NCBI GenBank assembly: GCA_001282665.1 | Contig: LN874948.1 | Span: 566,213 to 630,212 of the forward strand | Length of the DNA: 64,000 nucleotides | Direction of reading: 5' to 3' | From: Clostridiales bacterium mt11 | Lineage (GTDB): Bacteria > Bacillota > Clostridia > Tissierellales > Tepidimicrobiaceae | In this document: piece by piece, positions 18,105 to 25,540 of the stretch | Layout: each line of letters starts with the position of its first letter | How positions within the stretch are numbered: position 1 is the first letter of the stretch | The notes under the pieces: generated by a model | Seen by the model: only the letters and a program-made list of their open reading frames with translations | What the model was told of the DNA's origin: nothing | Database searches by the model: none | Position numbers and translations under genes: made by a program

Positions 18105-18764
18105 CTATATTGTTTCCACCCTAGATATCTTGCCATTTGAGATTAAATATATTTCTCCATAAAAATATTTATTTTTCTCTCTACATACGATAGAACTTTC
18201 ATCGCACATTGCATATATATCATATTTTTTGGAAATTGATAGTAACTCATCTGGTATTGATTTGCTACTTTTATAAATAAAATGGGGCTCAACAGATATA
18301 TCTACTAGGTTAATGCCTTCATATATCTCCGTTTTATCATGTCCACTTCCTTTGCTACAAATAGATATCTTAGCCATATTAATCGCTCCAGCACTTAGTC
18401 CTAAAACACATCCTTTATATTCTCTTATAACTTTATCCAATTCATTTGCCTTGAGGAATTTAAATTGGACTGGTGTCATTCCTCCCATGAGAAAAGCTAC
18501 TGATGCATTTCTTATTGTTTCTTTCATCTCATCTTCTGTCATTCTATTATCAATAACTCTATATTTTTTGAAATTAATACCTATTTCAGAAAACCATTCT
18601 AAATATTTTATAGCATATTTATCTGTACCGCTACCGTAGTCAGGATCTGATGCAATAAAAGCAATGGTCTTATCATCTTTTATATCTTTATGTAAATTAT
18701 CTTCAACTTCTTTAGTAAATCCTTTTTCCATATCAAAATCACTAAATAAATAATAAGTACTCAT
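18105..18764 (-). CDS. S51-family peptidase (peptidase E-like)
   Basis: This 219-residue cytoplasmic protein has the class-I glutamine amidotransferase-like fold of family S51. The catalytic nucleophile elbow is visible as GLSAGAIN (around residue 123), preceded by the MGGMTPVQFKFLKAN motif typical of this group, and the histidine candidate lies in SVEPHFIYKS. Family members are aspartyl dipeptidases (PepE) or cyanophycinase-like enzymes; the sequence alone does not decide the substrate. The start ATG 18764 follows AGGAGG. It is directly upstream of, and in the same direction as, the M29 aminopeptidase, with 55 bases between them. Confidence 0.82.
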   Translation of the reverse strand: MSTYYLFSDFDMEKGFTKEVEDNLHKDIKDDKTIAFIASDPDYGSGTDKYAIKYLEWFSEIGINFKKYRVIDNRMTEDEMKETIRNASVAFLMGGMTPVQFKFLKANELDKVIREYKGCVLGLSAGAINMAKISICSKGSGHDKTEIYEGINLVDISVEPHFIYKSSKSIPDELLSISKKYDIYAMCDESSIVCREKNKYFYGEIYLISNGKISRVETI

Positions 18765-19137
18765 AAAAGTCCTCCTTCTAAATCAGATATAATCCTTCTT
18801 TGGAAACTCTACTCCAATATATAAATTAATTATATCAGAATTTTCATATGATAAGCTGTGTTTGCACCATAAATATAAAATATTCAAATTCTTCTATGTA
18901 ATATATTTAATTATTTAGGGATTTTTTCCATGCCTTTATTGGACGATAATTTCATTAGAAATTTTATGTTCATATAAGATTTCAAATCTTACTTATAAAT
19001 GCTTGAAAGGAAGTGAATAAAAAACAAAATCCATTGAAAAGCTTCTAAGAGCTTCTTCAATGGATTCAAAATCGATCTTATTAAGTTATAAGAAAAAATA
19101 TTAATTACTAGAATCACCTAATCCTTACCCATAATAT
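18765..19137. other. Intergenic region with yjdF terminator
   Basis: There is no gene in this 373-base stretch. It holds the promoter region of the S51 peptidase (TTATATCAG-rich, no clear consensus) and the terminator of the yjdF unit at 19028-19066. Confidence 0.5.
19028..19066 (-). terminator. Rho-independent terminator after yjdF
   Basis: AATCCATTGAA at 19028-19038 pairs with TTCAATGGATT at 19056-19066, with an additional GCTT/AAGC-type inner stem. On the minus strand it is followed by TTTTGTTTTTT, a strong termination tract, about 70 bases past the yjdF stop codon. Confidence 0.85.
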
Positions 19138-19557
19138 TTACTTACCTCGATGTTTTGCTTTTTTCTTTTGTTGCCTTAATTGAAACTGAGCTTTCTTTCT
19201 CTCTTCTTTTTTTTTCTTACTTAAAGACTTTCTCTTTAATTTGTTTTGTTCCTGCTGCAATTTTAATGCCTGTTGAGATTTTGTTCCGATACCTTTATCT
19301 TTCAACTGTTTATTGATTTCTCTTTGTATTCTTTTAGGATTTATTTTTTGCTCCCTTTCTGTATTATCGTCAATAGCAGGACTAAATCTTAAATTCTTCC
19401 AGTTTTCAAGAATAAAACTATAAACTTCATAATCTTTTGGTTCTGCTCCAAAAGTAATCTTGCTAACTTCTAATTTTCCTTCAAGTATACGCTCATAAAT
19501 ACCTATCCAAAATTGCCCATCAAAACAAACTGTCAATGTTGATGCTACTTTGTTCAT
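19138..19557 (-). CDS. yjdF: YjdF family protein (DUF2992)
   Basis: The 139-residue protein opens with STLTVCFDGQFWIGIYER, the YjdF signature, and ends with an extremely basic tail (SLSKKKKEERKKAQFQLRQQKKKAKHRGK). The DUF2992 region spans the first 110 residues, including RIQREINKQLKDKGIGTKSQQALK. Its molecular role is unknown; genes of this family are controlled by the yjdF riboswitch class, which binds azaaromatic compounds (established family knowledge), and the protein is thought to help with toxic azaaromatics. A matching structured leader lies directly upstream at 19592-19665. The start ATG 19557 follows AAGGAGG. Single-gene unit with its own terminator. Confidence 0.93.
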   Translation of the reverse strand: MNKVASTLTVCFDGQFWIGIYERILEGKLEVSKITFGAEPKDYEVYSFILENWKNLRFSPAIDDNTEREQKINPKRIQREINKQLKDKGIGTKSQQALKLQQEQNKLKRKSLSKKKKEERKKAQFQLRQQKKKAKHRGK

Positions 19558-19591
19558 ATTAATTCCTCCTTAAAATAATATAAACAAAGAA

Positions 19592-19665
19592 TGGACAACC
19601 AAGGAGGCAGGTTACTGATAGCAATATGCTACGCCCAGACTACCAACCGAGCCGTGTTTTTATCT
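19592..19665 (-). ncRNA. yjdF-type riboswitch candidate
   Basis: The leader directly upstream of yjdF reads, on the minus strand, as a compact GC-richer structured segment (ACACGGCTCGGTTGG, CTGGGCGTAGCAT, CCTGCCTCCTTGG). It contains GGTTGG and CCTTGG that can form long-range pairs, and TAGCATATTGCTA as a local hairpin. The yjdF RNA motif is typically this size and found exactly here. I matched it by position and general layout, not by covariance search. Confidence 0.6.
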
Positions 19666-20003
19666 CTGTATTTATAATTGTATAGTTATTGGCTTTGTAA
19701 GTCAAATTCTGTGAATTGATGATAGCATTCCTCAGGATTTTGGTTGAGTATTTGGGATATTTTTATTATTTAGGTATAAATTCAGAGAGGCTTAAACTGT
19801 TATTTAATTCTCTCTAAGGTAGTTGTTTACTATGTTTTATAGCATTTTTTATTTTCTTAAATTGCTAGGATGTATTCATGTCATTAACTTGACACGAGGG
19901 ATTTATACTAAACTAAGAAAGATTGTTGAATTAAGTAAAATAATAGAACTCAATATTACTTACTGATGTGACATAGTTTATAAATAATACTTCTTAATTA
20001 AGA
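19666..20003. other. Intergenic region with a decayed repeat
   Basis: No gene is supported. Around 19870-19905 there is a short segment (CGTGTCAAGTTAATGACAT on the minus strand) that resembles segments near 21575 and 41075. All three look like pieces of one decayed element of unknown type. Confidence 0.35.
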
Positions 20004-20696
20004 CTAATCATTTTTTACATCATAGCTTATAATCCTACCATTTTTATATATCATTTTTATAGAAATTCCCGATGAATTATAAGCTTTCACCATTATATTT
20101 TCTCCTCTTAAACCTATACTTGATGTATTAGTATAAATATATAAGCCATGTATGCCTAATTCTTCTTCAAGATATCTTTTTGCTACAAGTTCTTGCTTAA
20201 GCATAATTCTATCTTCGGAATCACAAAACTTGTAATAAGAAAACATTAATGTTGCAGCAATTACAACACCCATTATAAGTGAAATGGTTTCTTTTATTGT
20301 TCCTTTTCGTTTATATGAATAGCTTAATATTGAATTTATTACTAATAATAATAGAAAAATATACTGTGGGCTAATAAGCATGTTTTGAATAGCCTTAATT
20401 AATAAATATACCATAACAGGTAGCCCTATTATATATGATGTATATTTAAGCCATTCTATATTACTTCTACAATTAACTATACCTATTAAAATAACGGTAC
20501 TAATACTTAAAAATACGTAAAGCATACCAGTAGTTGAATCTGTTATAAAGTAAGATATTGAAAATAATAAAGAAATAATTAATATTCCTATAAATAACCT
20601 CATCTTATGCCAGATGTTATTCCTTTTTATATATAAAGTTCTCTCTAATACTGTCAATCCAATTAATACTATTGATAATATTAAAATAGTTATAAT
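20004..20696 (-). CDS. Unknown polytopic membrane protein, non-canonical start likely
   Basis: I do not recognise this protein. The frame opens after TAG at 20711-20709 and contains no ATG, GTG or TTG until TTG 20657, which lacks a ribosome binding site. AGGAAGG at 20710-20704 points instead to ATT at 20696 (or ATA 20693), adding a first hydrophobic helix, ITILILSIVLIGLTVL. About five membrane segments follow, then a soluble C-terminal domain of about 75 residues (RYLEEELGIHGLYIYTNTSS onward), probably outside the membrane. The gene follows a retropepsin-like gene by about 90 bases in the same direction and may belong to its operon. Confidence 0.6.
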   Translation of the reverse strand: MITILILSIVLIGLTVLERTLYIKRNNIWHKMRLFIGILIISLLFSISYFITDSTTGMLYVFLSISTVILIGIVNCRSNIEWLKYTSYIIGLPVMVYLLIKAIQNMLISPQYIFLLLLVINSILSYSYKRKGTIKETISLIMGVVIAATLMFSYYKFCDSEDRIMLKQELVAKRYLEEELGIHGLYIYTNTSSIGLRGENIMVKAYNSSGISIKMIYKNGRIISYDVKND

Positions 20697-20784
20697 ATCA
20701 CATCCTTCCTAAATGTAACTACTTGACTTGTCTCCATAGAAGTCTATATAAATGAACAATATTCTATAAATGTCCATTAATAAA

Positions 20785-21177
20785 CTATATTTTTTTCTCA
20801 TATATGGTTAAATCCTCTAAATCAATTACTGATTTAGAACGAATTAAAAAATCTAAGCCTATAAGCCCATTAATTCTATCATTAGGATCAATAACACCAA
20901 AATCTAATTTGATTTCTTTTAAAGCTAAGCTTCCACATCTTATTTCATCTAACCTTTTTCTTATAGAATAACAAACCATTCCACCATAGCCAGTAGCTTT
21001 TACAAGCTCATCATCATCTAAAAGTGGAATGTCCATTTCTTCCAAATATTCCGTTGCAATAATTGTATGGGAGGCTCCTGTATCTATTATTACATCATCT
21101 ATAATAATAGATTTTTCTTTGTATTTAAGTTCTATAGAAGTATATAGTAGGCCTTTTTTATATTCTAGCTTGTTCAT
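20785..21177 (-). CDS. Retropepsin-like aspartic protease-fold protein
   Basis: The product is 130 residues from ATG 21177, behind AAAAGGAG; the ATG at 21201 has no site. It has the hallmark of single-domain (dimeric) pepsin-like proteases: hydrophobic-hydrophobic-DTGAS (VIIDTGASHTII, residues about 29-40), and the family's second conserved hydrophobic-hydrophobic-glycine motif, GLIGLDFL, near residue 105. Bacterial retropepsin-like proteins of this size are widespread in Clostridia but their substrates are unknown. The start lies two bases after the stop codon of the upstream 81-residue gene, so the two are translationally coupled and probably work together. Confidence 0.8.
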   Translation of the reverse strand: MNKLEYKKGLLYTSIELKYKEKSIIIDDVIIDTGASHTIIATEYLEEMDIPLLDDDELVKATGYGGMVCYSIRKRLDEIRCGSLALKEIKLDFGVIDPNDRINGLIGLDFLIRSKSVIDLEDLTIYEKKI

Positions 21178-21178
21178 A

Positions 21179-21424
21179 TTATATACTCCTTTTAATCCCA
21201 ATGTTTTCTACTAACTGTATTACTACTTCTTTGTTTTTAGTACTATATACAAGTTCTTCAGGTTTACAATTAACGAATTCTTTCATTGCTTCTTTTCCAT
21301 CTGAAATAGCCTTAATTACTGCCACATCATCCACATATTCCTTATTTCCTATAATTCTTGATTCCAATACTTTAAATTTGACAAATTGATTTGGATATAG
21401 CTCTCTTACTTCTTGCCATTTCAT
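21179..21424 (-). CDS. Small conserved-looking protein paired with retropepsin
   Basis: This is an 81-residue soluble protein, start ATG 21424, with GAGG eight bases upstream; the GTG at 21433 is less well placed. It contains WQEVRELYPNQFVKFKVLES and, further on, VDDVAVIKAISDGKEAMKEF and PEELVYSTKNKEVVIQ. The pattern suggests a small beta-barrel-plus-helix fold. I do not recognise a named family. It is the first gene of a two- or three-gene operon with a retropepsin-like protein directly behind it, which suggests a substrate or regulator role for that protease (inference). Confidence 0.7.
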   Translation of the reverse strand: MKWQEVRELYPNQFVKFKVLESRIIGNKEYVDDVAVIKAISDGKEAMKEFVNCKPEELVYSTKNKEVVIQLVENIGIKRSI

Positions 21425-21433
21425 ATCTTTCAC

Positions 21434-21995
21434 CTCAACATGTATATTTGTTTACATTATATCATAATTTTGTGTATATAATAATCTACAACTGATTATT
21501 TCACTATCTATTAATTCTTAATCTATTTTTAGGATAGAACTTCAAACTCATTGATTTATCAAGACTTTCTGCTCGTGTCATTATTATAGCACATTCCCCA
21601 CATGCTGGGTCTATGTTCTTACCGTCTTTGATACAATTTAAGAAACTAGACTTTATAAGATATTAAAGTTAAATTAACACTAAAGCCCTTGATATATGGG
21701 TTTTGTCTAATTTATATGTATTTAAAATTTCTAGATTCTTATGGCCAGTTAATAAATACAACCACCTATAACCTTTGACTTCTCCTATCATTTTTATTTT
21801 TGAACACACCATTCCTACACTTTATAGGAATAATTAAAATGTATATGCAAAATTAAAAGGTTCTCTATAGAGTGTATTATACTTGATATGTATGGGTTTA
21901 ACCACCAGATTATAATAATTCTAATTTAAAATATTCTGCAAATAAAGTATACTAGAATTATAACCCTACTATTTATTTAAATTGGAGGAAGTCAA
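21434..21995. other. Gene-free region with a coding remnant
   Basis: No intact gene. On the minus strand 21520-21665 reads as an open 45-codon stretch with a CGEC motif (NIDPACGECAIIMTRAESLD and then SMSLKFYPKNRLR). It lacks a start and ribosome binding site and looks like the tail of a degraded gene. The minus-strand TTAATTTAACTTT region shows nothing further. TATACT at about 21948-21953 is a -10 candidate for the plus-strand gene at 21996. Confidence 0.4.
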
Positions 21996-22559
21996 ATGAG
22001 AGAAAACGAATGGACAAATAGTATAAAAGAATTACTCCAAGAATCTAACCTTGGAGATAATATTTACTTTGATACTCTAAATAAGGTACCCTATGCCCAG
22101 GAAATCCTATCCTATGATTTAGACTTTGAAAATGATAAAGAGCATACAATGTCTTTTGAAACTGATTTACTTATTTTTGAGAAAGAAGAATCAATAAAGC
22201 CACGTATCATCATTGAATCTAAAATTAATAGCATTACAACCCATGATGCTATTACATATAGTTATAAAGCACAGACCCATAAAAATGTAACTCCATATAT
22301 TAGATATGGGATTATGCTAGGGAATAGAAAACACTACCCCTTGCCTGGTAGATTGTTTAGGCACGGCACTAACTTTGATTTTATGATTAGTTTTAGGGAT
22401 TTTATACTATCAAATGATGAGAAAATGGTTTTTATAGAACTTATTAAGAAGGAAATCTCTTATTCACAAAAGATTGAAGAAATGATTTATGAAAGTCGTA
22501 CTAAAAATAGAAAGCATTATTATATTCTACAAAAGGAGCTACGACTTGAGGAAATGTAG
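21996..22559 (+). CDS. PD-(D/E)XK nuclease-like protein of the restriction island
   Basis: This 187-residue protein, ATG 21996 after GGAGG, has a recognisable PD-(D/E)XK core: ETDLLIFE (about residues 52-59), then PRIIIESKIN (about 68-77) with the E-x-K dyad on the second strand, followed by a helix (TTHDAITYSYKAQTH) and the strand YIRYGIMLG. This is the arrangement of type II-like restriction nucleases. No specificity can be assigned. A degraded gene follows, then a C5 methyltransferase, all in the same direction. It may be the nuclease, or a damaged part, of one restriction system at this island, but the NgoBV-like enzyme downstream is the better partner of the methyltransferase. Confidence 0.6.
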   Translation: MRENEWTNSIKELLQESNLGDNIYFDTLNKVPYAQEILSYDLDFENDKEHTMSFETDLLIFEKEESIKPRIIIESKINSITTHDAITYSYKAQTHKNVTPYIRYGIMLGNRKHYPLPGRLFRHGTNFDFMISFRDFILSNDEKMVFIELIKKEISYSQKIEEMIYESRTKNRKHYYILQKELRLEEM

Positions 22560-22580
22560 ATAGTAGGAGGTCGATATCTG

Positions 22581-23002
22581 ATGGAAGATAGAACAAAATT
22601 AATAGGTGATATAAGAACTGTTTTGAATTTTTACCAATAATTATCACCTAATGAACTTTATTATAACCCCAAATATGAAGGAGATGACGATGGAAAATAT
22701 CTCTATTTATGCCTAGAGCGTACTGCAATTGACCAAGCACATAATGAAAGGGCAACATCTAGTAGGTATGCTATTTAGTCACATGATATTCGTTTTCTTA
22801 TAAAAAGTGCCTTAGATTAGATAATACGGAAAATAAAAACTCAGATTTAGTAAAAGAAAAATTGATTCTCGCACTTAATTCTATAGATGCCTTTGAAGAT
22901 ATTATGACTGTTTTTGATGGTGCGATATATAAACCTAAATACTCTGATAAACCACGAATATTTGACGGCTATTCTAGACACTTAGGAGAAAACAATAAAT
23001 AG
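22581..23002 (+). pseudogene. Degraded gene between nuclease and methyltransferase
   Basis: The segment begins with ATG 22581 behind TAGGAGG and reads MEDRTKLIGDIRTVLNFYQ before a TAA at 22638. Protein-like sequence continues in frame afterwards (LSPNELYYNPKYEGDDDGKY, LERTAIDQAHNERATSSR), meets another stop near 22778, and then shifts frame, ending as LNSIDAFEDIMTVFDGAIYK to HLGENNK at 23000. At least two stops and one frameshift separate what was probably one gene of about 140 codons. I do not recognise the family. Confidence 0.7.
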
Positions 23003-23108
23003 GATTTTTTATTGTTAAACTAAAGAAATAATTTTAGGTCGGGATTTAATTTACTTGAAAAAACAATGCCCTCATGTTATAATCATATTATTGAATGGAG
23101 GTATGAGT

Positions 23109-24611
23109 ATGCATGGAGGAAATAGAAAAGGTGCTGGTAGAAAGAGCAGTATAAATAAAAAACAACCTGTAACGATTTACTTAAATAGCCAAGATAAAAA
23201 GTTCATTGAAGATGCACCATTGCCTGACTGCACTAGTTTTTCTGAGAAATGTAGAAAGCTACTTGAAATGGGTGTAGATAAATTAGAGTCAGAGCTTAAT
23301 CAAGAAACAAATGAAGTAACTTATATTGATTTATTCAGTGGACTAGGTGGAATAAGAATAGGCTTTGAACAAGCACTTAATGAATTTGGATTAAAAGGTA
23401 AGTGTGTATTTTCATCTGATATAAAGCCCTCTGCAATTAAAGCATATGAATTTAATTTTGGAGAAAATCCAGAATACGATGTAACAAAAATTAATCCTAC
23501 CAATCTACCCAATTTTGATTTCTTATTAGCAGGTTTTCCTTGTCAGGCATTTTCACAAGCAGGGCTAGGATTAGGATTTCAAGATACGAGAGGGACACTT
23601 TTTTTTGATATCACTAAAATTTTATTAGCAAAAAGGCCAATTGGGTTTGTATTAGAGAATGTAGAAGGACTTGTACACCATGATCAAGGAAGAACTTTTA
23701 AGATAATACGTAAGACACTAGAAGACATGGGTTACTTTATACAAGCTAAAGTATTAAATGGAAAAGATTTTGGATTAGCACAGTCTAGAAATAGAATTTA
23801 TATTATTGGACTTAAAGATATGCAAGTACAAGAATTGGTAGGGTTTAATAAGAAGACATCTGTGCTAGGGGATATTATAGATGAATCTACACCACCTATA
23901 CAAACAGAATTTACTGAAAAGCTACTTTCCCATTACAAAATAGATGAATTATATGGGAAAGCTATAAAAGACAAACGTGGTGGTAGCAATAATATCCATA
24001 GTTGGGATATTGGATTAAAAGGTGAGGTAAGTAAAGAGCAAAAAGATCTTTTAGAATTGTTATTAAGACAGAGAAGAAATAAGAAGTGGGCAGACATACT
24101 AGGTATAAAATGGATGGATGGAATGCCTTTAACAGCAGAAATGATATCTTCATTTTATCCACATCCTAAGCTGCAAACCTTATTAGATGATTTAGTTACT
24201 AAGGGATATCTTGCTTATGAACATCCTAAGCAATTAATTAATAATAGAAGAGTAATAGATACTTCACTAGAGAAAGGATATAATATCATTACTGGAAAGC
24301 TTTCATTTGAATTTACCAAGATACTTTGCCCCAACAGTGTAACACCTACAATAGTTGCAACAGATGTTCATAAGCTAGCAGTACCAGTTAATGGAGGAAT
24401 TCGAACCCTAACTATTAATGAAGGTCTAAAATTGTTTGGTTTTCCAGATAATTACCAGCTTGACTTTATGAAAGAAAGTGATGCATTCGATTTACTTGGT
24501 AATACAGTTTGTGTTCCAGTTATAAAAGCAGTGTCTGAAAAATTATTAGAATCATATTTAAAATCTACAAGTCGTATAGAGTATATGGAGAAAAAGAAAA
24601 TGGTGCTATAG
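23109..24611 (+). CDS. DNA (cytosine-5-) methyltransferase
   Basis: The product is 500 residues from ATG 23109, seven bases after GGAGG; the upstream ATG at 23055 has no site. A basic N-terminus (HGGNRKGAGRKSSINKK) precedes the methyltransferase: motif I DLFSGLGGIRIGFE, motif IV with the catalytic Pro-Cys in GFPCQAFSQAG, motif VI ENVEG, motif VIII QSRNRIYIIG and motif X GNTVCVPVI near the end. The 200-residue variable region between VIII and IX would hold the target-recognition domain. It methylates C5 of cytosine to protect host DNA. The convergent NgoBV-like restriction gene ending 22 bases away is the likely partner; that enzyme family cuts GGNNCC, so the methyltransferase may share that site (inference). 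Confidence 0.93.
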   Translation: MHGGNRKGAGRKSSINKKQPVTIYLNSQDKKFIEDAPLPDCTSFSEKCRKLLEMGVDKLESELNQETNEVTYIDLFSGLGGIRIGFEQALNEFGLKGKCVFSSDIKPSAIKAYEFNFGENPEYDVTKINPTNLPNFDFLLAGFPCQAFSQAGLGLGFQDTRGTLFFDITKILLAKRPIGFVLENVEGLVHHDQGRTFKIIRKTLEDMGYFIQAKVLNGKDFGLAQSRNRIYIIGLKDMQVQELVGFNKKTSVLGDIIDESTPPIQTEFTEKLLSHYKIDELYGKAIKDKRGGSNNIHSWDIGLKGEVSKEQKDLLELLLRQRRNKKWADILGIKWMDGMPLTAEMISSFYPHPKLQTLLDDLVTKGYLAYEHPKQLINNRRVIDTSLEKGYNIITGKLSFEFTKILCPNSVTPTIVATDVHKLAVPVNGGIRTLTINEGLKLFGFPDNYQLDFMKESDAFDLLGNTVCVPVIKAVSEKLLESYLKSTSRIEYMEKKKMVL

Positions 24612-24632
24612 TTAAAAGCACCATTTCCTTTT

Positions 24633-25289
24633 TTAATAAGAGAGTACTTTTTCGAGCCATTCATCTGCTGAAAAAGGTATAGTAGTATTTGGGAATATTT
24701 CAAAAGTCTTTTTAACGGCATGTATAAATTCATTTTTATTTTTAAAACTTTTGTCTTCATCACGTGCAAAGTTAAAAGGTCTCATTGCATACGGCTGTCC
24801 ACGTTTTACTTGCAAACCTATAGGATACTTTCTTGAAGGAGAAGTGATTTCCCAAATATACTTTAGATATACCTTTTTTACAATAAACCCTTGTGAAAAT
24901 CCATCATCCATTGGCTGGTAACCTAAAATAAAGTAATGAGCATCTAATTTCCCAGGACTTTCATATGTTGTAGCTAGAAAGCTTGAAAAGTTTGCTAGGT
25001 CAAAAGCAGGTGAATTATTATAGTTCCATGCTTTAACCTCAACATCATGACTAGTGTTTCCAAACATAGCTACAAAATCGGGGAAAGCTTGGGTATTGTC
25101 TCCTGGTCTTATATCAATTCCCAGATGCTGAAACCAATTAGGTAACCACTCCTGTAAGCAATTACCTATAACATCATTTCCAGAATATACATGAGTTTTG
25201 TTTGCAAAATTAATTGTTATTGTTCCATGTTGCCCCTCGAGTTTATCCTGAGTTATTGAAAATAATTCTTCTAAATTTTTGATTTTCAT
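24633..25289 (-). CDS. Type II restriction endonuclease, NgoBV/NlaIV-like
   Basis: The 218-residue protein starts at ATG 25289 after AGGAGG. It shows a PD-(D/E)XK arrangement: AFPDFVAMFG followed by HDVEVKAWNY, with D and the E-x-K pair, and later VKRGQPYAMRPFNFARD. The overall pattern, including ENxLQEWLPxW-like sequence near residue 45, is that of the NgoBV family, known to cut GGNNCC. It is convergent with the C5 methyltransferase and preceded by a small XRE protein in the same direction, a typical controlled restriction-modification arrangement. The family call is from memory of the sequence type, so the exact specificity is uncertain. Confidence 0.7.
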   Translation of the reverse strand: MKIKNLEELFSITQDKLEGQHGTITINFANKTHVYSGNDVIGNCLQEWLPNWFQHLGIDIRPGDNTQAFPDFVAMFGNTSHDVEVKAWNYNNSPAFDLANFSSFLATTYESPGKLDAHYFILGYQPMDDGFSQGFIVKKVYLKYIWEITSPSRKYPIGLQVKRGQPYAMRPFNFARDEDKSFKNKNEFIHAVKKTFEIFPNTTIPFSADEWLEKVLSY

Positions 25290-25303
25290 AAAATCCTCCT
25301 ATG

Positions 25304-25510
25304 TCATTCTTTTATCGTTTCCATAATATCCTCTAGATTACAATCTAAAGTTTCACATATTTTTAGCAACACTGCTGTTGTTATATTATCGCCCCTACCA
25401 AGCTTAGCTATTGAAGCAGAGCTTATACCAGTGGCAATTTTTAAATCTTGTTTATTCATATTTTTATCAATTAACAATTTCCACAACTTGTTATAGCTAA
25501 TTCGTAGCAT
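25304..25510 (-). CDS. XRE-family control protein of restriction system
   Basis: The 68-residue protein is almost entirely a HTH_3/XRE domain: YNKLWKLLIDKNMNKQDLKI, ATGISSASIAKLGRGDNIT and LLKICETLDCNLEDIMETI. It ends 15 bases before the restriction endonuclease gene, in the same direction, matching the C-protein position in restriction-modification systems, where such proteins delay nuclease expression on entry into a new host. A paralogue of very similar design lies at 29866-30066 beyond the IS element. The start ATG 25510 is supported by GGAGGTGGCAAA-type sequence just upstream. Confidence 0.85.
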   Translation of the reverse strand: MLRISYNKLWKLLIDKNMNKQDLKIATGISSASIAKLGRGDNITTAVLLKICETLDCNLEDIMETIKE

Positions 25511-25540
25511 TTTGCCACCTCCGTTTTATCAATTGCTTCT

